From Strigamia acuminata (Eukaryota; Arthropoda; Chilopoda; Geophilomorpha; Linotaeniidae): 64,000 nt of DNA. A program made the position numbers and the translations under genes. Under the pieces are notes generated by a model, which worked only from the letters and a program-made list of their open reading frames with translations, ran no database searches and was not told where the DNA came from. Every line of letters starts with the position of its first letter. Within the stretch, counting starts at the first letter, position 1. This document shows, piece by piece, positions 58,449-64,000 of the stretch. Location of the stretch: positions 9,169,060-9,233,059 of the forward strand of contig OX442314.1 of assembly GCA_949358305.1 (NCBI GenBank), given 5' to 3'.

Positions 58449-59534
58449 AATTAAAGAATAAAATTATACCGAATTTTGTCGCTTAAATTGATCCATTTAA
58501 TTAAAATTAATTAAACAACTGCAACTGCCTTGTTGGGCCAGATTGTCCGAGAAGTGTTGGCGGTGTGTTGTAGGTGCTCAGAAACCTAGGAAACACTTAT
58601 TTGTTAATAATAGCAGTAGGAAGGTTGTTGCTATGGGTTTCTAAGTTGCTATACTAGTTATTGTTGATATGTTTTATTGTCGTTGTGTTTGGTTGCTTGG
58701 CAATTGTAGTTTGTAGCTTTACAAGAGTTTACTGGGTTTGAAACAAAACACTTTTTTTGGGTTTATGAGTTGTCTGTGAGACTGTTTCTTCCAACTTTGT
58801 GGGATTTTTGTAAATAGCGACAAATGGATGACCTGATTGCAGTGTTCAAAAGATTCTCACTTATGGTTTTGTTGCTATCTATTGGTGGTATTAAAACGTT
58901 GCTTTGAGTGGTTTAGTGAAGCTCTAGATAGCACGTATAGTATTCTGTGGATTCCTCTTGAAGCCGTAGTCGTGATGAATGTCAAAATGTCAATCGCATT
59001 ACGTTGGAAAAGCAAATTAAAGGGATACTGCAATGAAATTCTAAAATCTCTGAAAAATCTGTTTAAAATGTAGAAAATGGTGAAACAATAGGTTTAATAC
59101 ACAGGAATACTTAGGTTTGAAGTGGATTTAATCGGTTTTCATTTTATAAAAAATTATTTTGAAATTTGAAATTTGGCCACGTGATATTTGTAATTATTGA
59201 GTCAAAAATATTTTTTTAAATTTTTAAATTTTTAATTTATATGTATATGTTCTGAGCTTATTTCACTGGGAAAAAAATGTAAATTGCCAAATATTTCCAA
59301 GTTGGAAATTTATATTGAATAATTTGAATTTACTATTTTGAGAAAATTTGATGTAAATATGTTGGAAATATTTGGATATTACCAATGTTTCATAAATGTG
59401 TTGTAAATAGCTGAAATGAAAACTGTCATTTTACATTGATTGTAAAACAAATGTAAAGCAAGAAAATACATGAAATTTAAATGTAACATTTAAATATCTG
59501 AATCGTAACAAGAACATCGTAAAATACGGTCAGG

Positions 59535-59665
59535 AACAAGAAAATTGCATTAAATTTGAACTCAAAAAAGAAAATTGCATCGAATTTGAACTCAGAAAAG
59601 AAAATTGCATCAAATTTGAACTCAGAAAAGAAAATTGCATCAAATTTGAACTCAGAAAAGAAAAT
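59535..59665. repeat. 30-bp minisatellite, four copies
   Basis: Four near-perfect copies of GAAAATTGCATCAAATTTGA plus ACTCAGAAAA. Confidence 0.85.
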
Positions 59666-59830
59666 AATGTTTAAAACCGATGGGGACAATATGAAATAAT
59701 ATTTCCAAATGGTCTTTTTCCTAGACTGTAAAAATGTTGAGAAAAAACTTATTTTCAATTGATCGTAAATCTAATTTCCAAATTTGTAAAATCCATCTGC
59801 TTTTATATTTACAATTCTTTACAAGTGAGT

Positions 59831-60347
59831 TAGGGATGAGAACGGGACCGGGACCGGGACCGGGACCGGTCCCGGTCCCGTCCCGGTCCCGCAGCGGGAT
59901 TCGGGACGGGACGGGACTGGATAAATCTATTTCACGGGATTCGGGACGGGACGGGACTGATAATTTTTGCCTTATGCGGGATTCGGGACGGGACGGGACT
60001 TGGTGAAGTTTCATTTTATCATATTTATTGATCATATTTGATCATATTTGATTAAATTTGATCATATTTGATCATATTTGATCACATTTGATCATATTTT
60101 AACGTTATACGCGCGTATTACGTTGACGTTATACGCGCATATTACGTTCTGGACTCGAAAAATCGGCACATTTCGGGACACGGGACGGGACGGGACGGGA
60201 AAAATTTGGACATTCGGGACACGGGACGGGACGGGACTGAAAAAATTTGGACATTCGGGACACGGGACGGGACGGGACGGAAAAAATTTGGACATTCGGG
60301 ACACGGGACGGGACGGGACCCCAAAATTGGTCAAGTTCTCATCCCTA
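59831..60347. mobile_element. hAT-type non-autonomous element (517 bp) filled with GGGAC repeats
   Basis: Perfect 13-bp terminal inverted repeats TAGGGATGAGAAC (59831-59843 and, reversed, 60335-60347) and an exact 8-bp target-site duplication AAGTGAGT (59823-59830 and 60348-60355) identify a hAT insertion. The interior is unusual: a GGGACC/GGTCCC palindrome at 59843-59890, repeats of CGGGATTCGGGACGGGACGG, a run of TTTGATCATA, and a second GC array of ACATTCGGGACACGGGACGG. No transposase frame; open frames here are repeat artefacts. Confidence 0.9.
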
Positions 60348-61924
60348 AAGTGAGTAAATCTGCTTTTTTTCTCCATCCCATGTTAGGTCATGTAATGACA
60401 ACCTTCAATAACAGTAAATATAATTACTTCACGCAAGCAGGTGGAGGTTCAGTGATGACATAATATGGATTACCAAATCATGTAATAACTTCCCTTAAAC
60501 GTTTATAAACCATTAGAAAACAACCACACTGATGTAATTTAATGCACAGATCACGAATATCACATTTAAATCATCATCAAATAATCACATCACACTCAAA
60601 ATCAATTTTTAATCGATTTTTCTCCATTTTTCTTCAATTAATCGTATCCAAACTCCAAACAAATATCAATTTTAATAATTTTATTAACCACACTTTGCTA
60701 TTACACGACAATAATAAAATTCCACAAAATTAAATACAAATTCCACTCAAAACGTCAAACTTGCAGATATTTAACACATTTAAAACTCCAATTTAAAACT
60801 TTTAATCCCACATTTTCATCTTGCAAGCAATTTTTTTCTTCCTTTTTTCTATTTCCACTTCCATCACATGTGCAGGGCCTGCAGGTCATTTTTTACACTT
60901 CACTTGAAATATCCTTTCCTTTTATTTCATCCGATCACTTATTGCTTCCTCTTAACCCCATTTCAGTCCCTTTTGCAAGCGTTCATTGTCTTGAATTTGA
61001 AATGGAACGAGAGAACAATCGAGAAAACACACTCGAAAAAAGAATCGCATTTTAAAATGCATTGAACAAGTTCAATTGGCCAAAGAGTTGCATTGTGGGC
61101 GATGACTCTTTGGGATTAGTGTTGAACTTCCGGCGAGGACTCCGGGGATTATGGTAGGGTAGGTAATTGCTTCTAGTGCTTGGACCGACCGACAGATGGT
61201 GTCCTCCATCTCGAATCAAACATCCGGTTTAATCCGAGGGATTGAATGAAAGTTTGGAAAAAATGTCCTCGTGAGTGAGTGCGAGTGCTCGTGCTCGGAT
61301 GTGGCCATATTGTGTTGTTGACATGTCAGATCTGGGCTAATTTTCTCTTTATCCGTTGAATTGAATCAGGGGGCGAAGATTGTTATTAATGGAAATTCGT
61401 CTTTTGTTGCTCTTAATGGAATTTTAAATTTTAATTTATAAATTTTAATAAAAATTTATTGTTTTTTTCAATTTTAAAATTCATTTTCTGGAACCGAATA
61501 TTCATTTTATGGAGAGAAAATTCATTTTTTGTGACCAAAAATTCATTTTTTGTGACCAAAAATTCATTTTATAGACAGAAAATTTATTTCTTGGTTGGAA
61601 AATTTATTTTTTGGATGAAAAAATCATTTTATGGACAGAAAATTAATTTTTTGTATCAAAAATTCATTTTTTGGACCAAAAATTCATTTTTAGACCGAAA
61701 ATTCATTTTTTGAAACCACGAACATTCAATTTTTCTACAAAAAACATTAAGTGCATTGAACATTTTTATTTTTACTATTTTGGGATTTTTTAAACCAGAA
61801 TGGACACCAAAAACATCCATAAACAGTCATTAAAAACCTCAAAACCAAACGAAAATAAACAAAAACACGGTGGTTTTTTAAGCGGGATTATATCGGGTTT
61901 TAGTTTTTACAATCAAATTCAAAA

Positions 61925-62016
61925 ATGGCTGCGACGGCAGTGTTAGAACAAGAGCAAGGGATCGAAGTTTCAACCGTCAAAATGGGCTTTCAGGCGAAGC
62001 ATCCACCACCTAAAAC
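61925..62016 (+). CDS. First coding exon of an unidentified gene (partial)
   Basis: ATG in good context (TTCAAAAATGG) opens 30 codons, MAATAVLEQEQGIEVSTVKM then GFQAKHPPPK, plus two bases, ending at a strong donor AC|GTGAGT (phase 2). The exon is GC-richer than its AT-rich flanks. No family recognised. Downstream exons must lie beyond the window. Confidence 0.55.
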
Positions 62017-64000
62017 GTGAGTAAATGCATAATTATACATCCAAATAACTCGACCGCAACCACAATCCTTTAGTTCTCTGAAAATAAAAGCATTTTTAAT
62101 CGCCATTATAACACAAGGCAAGGCCGAGGCACAAAAATGTCCATTTCTGTCCATCAAACCATGAAAAACAGCAAAAACAGAAATTTTAATTGCACTAAGC
62201 AATTTTAAAATATAAAAAAAAAATAAACGTTGACAAATGTTGAAAATTTATATTAATTAATTTATAAAATAAAAAAAATTTTCCATTTTACTCACGAGTC
62301 GTATTTATATTCATATTCAGTTGCGCAAATCAAGTTATTATCATTAAAAGAGAAAGAAAAACGCATAGCCTTCAGGAAGGCATGCAAAATGCTTGAAAAT
62401 GATGAGTTTTTAATTTTTGAAATATTACACTTTACCCAAACTCATTTTTCTCTCCGTTTTTTCCTAAATCGTCGCCCGGAGATGGCGGCGACACGCGCGC
62501 CAAAGAAAAGCCAAAACGACGTGTCTAATGACTCTTTCCCACACGTGTGATTGAATTTCTATCCATTTTTGATTGAATCCGCTCGACAGATGAATTTTTA
62601 CACCTTTTTGCGCAATTTTAAATGGTTGGTCGTTGTGTAGAATAACAGTTGTAATTGGATTTGAATGGACAGCGAATATAAGTGAATTAGAAGTTGAAAT
62701 GAAAGTTTGGATCGATGCAATTTGTGATTAAAGGCGAAGAAAGTTAAGTCGTTAGGCGTTGAGTGTGGTGACAAAGGGGTTTAGCATAGGTATGAGTGCA
62801 ATTTATTATACTGGAAACAGATAAAATGAAAATCTGGGCGTGATTCACATTGAGGCATGAGGGAATTAAAATGGGATCACGACGTCCGAATGATTAATTT
62901 CATTTCGCCACTTCAGTTTGAAGGGCGAACATGTCAATTTGTTTAATTAGTGCGTTTTAATTCCGTCGAGTTTTCTTTGTTTTGGGGTTTTTTTTGGATT
63001 TTTAATTAGGGAAAAAGATTGTGGGGATGGATTGTGTAAATTAATTTTTAGATATTGACGTGGTTTGATGGAGTGAGTGTAAAACGAGAGGTTTTGAGAA
63101 TAATGTGCAGTTTTACGTGGAAAAATGAAGAATAATATGCAGTTTTGCGTGCAGAAATGGCTTGTTTTGAGTTAATTATATAGTTTTACGTGGAAAAATG
63201 AACCCGTTCTGGGTTAATTGTGCAGTTTTACATGCAAAAATCCTCTGTTTTAAGAAAAATATGTATTTTTACGTGAAAAAATACCCCGTTTTGAGTTTAT
63301 TATGCAGTTTTACGTGGAAAAATACCCTGTTGTGGGTTTATTTGTGCAATTTTACTTGCAAAAATGTCCTATTTTGAGTTATTTATGCAGTTTTACCTGC
63401 AAAAATTTCCTATTTTGAGTTATTTATGCAGTTTTACCTGCAAAAATGTTTTATTTTGAGTTATTTTTTCAGTTTTACACGCAAAAATGCTCTGTTTTAA
63501 GAAAATGTGCATTTTCAGGTGAAAAAATACCCCGTTTTCAGTTTATTATGCAGTTTTACGTGGAGAAATACCCCGTTGTGGGTTTATTTGTGCAATTTTA
63601 CTTGCAAAAATGCTCCGTTTTGAGGAAAATATGCTGTTTTACGTGCAAAAATGTCTTATTTTGAGTTATTTATGCAGTTTTACCTGCAAAAATGTTTTAT
63701 TATAAGTTATTTTTTCAATTTTACACGCAAAAATGCTCTGTTTTAAGAAAAATATGTATTTTTTGTGAGTGTACGTGTGTGTGCAGAAAATGTAGGAAGA
63801 AGAAAGCTTTTTCAACAAGAAACTGATGAGATGTATATTCAATACAAGTAACACAATAATACAGAACATGCGCGCAGTGCGCGTTACCAAGCAACTTAAA
63901 CTATGATAACATATATATCTCACAAATCCCCCTCATAGGTTATCATTTGTTTAAACTTAAAAAGAAAACTAACTCTAACAACAAACATGAATGAAAGAGA
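62017..64000. other. Presumed first intron of the last gene
   Basis: AT-rich sequence with one minisatellite and no second exon that I can support. GC-richer words near 62470-62600 (GGCGGCGACACGCGCGCC) have no clear coding frame. Confidence 0.4.
63100..63760. repeat. Minisatellite of CAGTTTTACGTGGAAAAAT units
   Basis: About 14 copies of units around 45 bp built from TATGCAGTTTTACNTGNAAA and a CCCCGTTTTGAG/TCCTATTTTGAG word, with a larger block (about 280 bp) duplicated. Confidence 0.85.

Larger units (their letters stand above)
58378..61924. other. Intergenic region with a hAT element
   Basis: Contains the 3' UTR of the cysteine-rich peptide, a 30-bp minisatellite (59535-59665), the hAT-type element (59831-60347) and a roughly 21-bp repeat of AATTCATTTTTTGTGACCAA (61480-61710). 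GC-richer sequence at 61080-61330 may belong to the promoter of the next gene. No other exon seen. Confidence 0.5.

Noticed and set aside
59721-60376. RDGTG / RPVPCPECPNF open frames
   Set aside because: Repeat translation inside the hAT element.

Overview
The window is metazoan nuclear DNA: AT-rich, with GT..AG-spliced exons and no prokaryotic gene organisation. A small six-cysteine secreted peptide near 58.2 kb has the cysteine spacing of scorpion potassium-channel-toxin-like/CS-alpha-beta peptides and an intron inside its signal peptide, so an arthropod, perhaps a chelicerate such as a scorpion, is the best guess. That guess is an inference from one gene. Gene models were assembled by eye from splice signals and reading-frame continuity, with no homology search.

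Layout. (1) 1-5600, + strand: the last 12 exons (606 codons, partial) of a coiled-coil protein of unknown family. (2) 6576-21069, - strand, convergent with it: a 13-exon, 605-codon divergent CMGC protein kinase of DYRK/HIPK type, with an HAD-type catalytic loop, a DFG motif and a basic C-terminal tail. (3) About 21180-44907, + strand, head-to-head with the kinase: a 219-residue protein that reads as a BH3-only apoptosis regulator resembling vertebrate Bmf. It has an acidic N-terminus, a dynein-light-chain (LC8) TQT motif, a BH3-like helix and a short hydrophobic C-terminus, spread over three coding exons with introns of 9.3 and 12.8 kb. (4) Inside its first large intron, on the - strand, a well-formed first coding exon (28696-28786) lies below a palindromic RFX X-box and a perfect CRE, suggesting a nested and possibly ciliary gene. 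(5) 58164-58377, + strand: the two-exon cysteine-rich secreted peptide. (6) 61925 onward, + strand: the first coding exon of an unidentified gene that runs off the window.

Most of the remaining DNA is repeats. Almost every longer intron carries its own AT-rich minisatellite (units mostly 20-40 bp), which produces long spurious ORFs on both strands. Embedded in these are small non-autonomous transposons recognisable by terminal inverted repeats and target-site duplications: a hAT-type element with an exact 8-bp duplication (59831-60347), two TTAA-flanked elements (9356-9744; a 631-bp foldback at 40365-40995), a probable second hAT element (11600-11831), a TA-flanked element (34514-34742), and many pogo/Tigger-like copies built on TCGTTATAACGA. 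Two 5S-rRNA-like fragments suggest a 5S-derived SINE family. No CRISPR array, tRNA or complete rRNA gene was seen.
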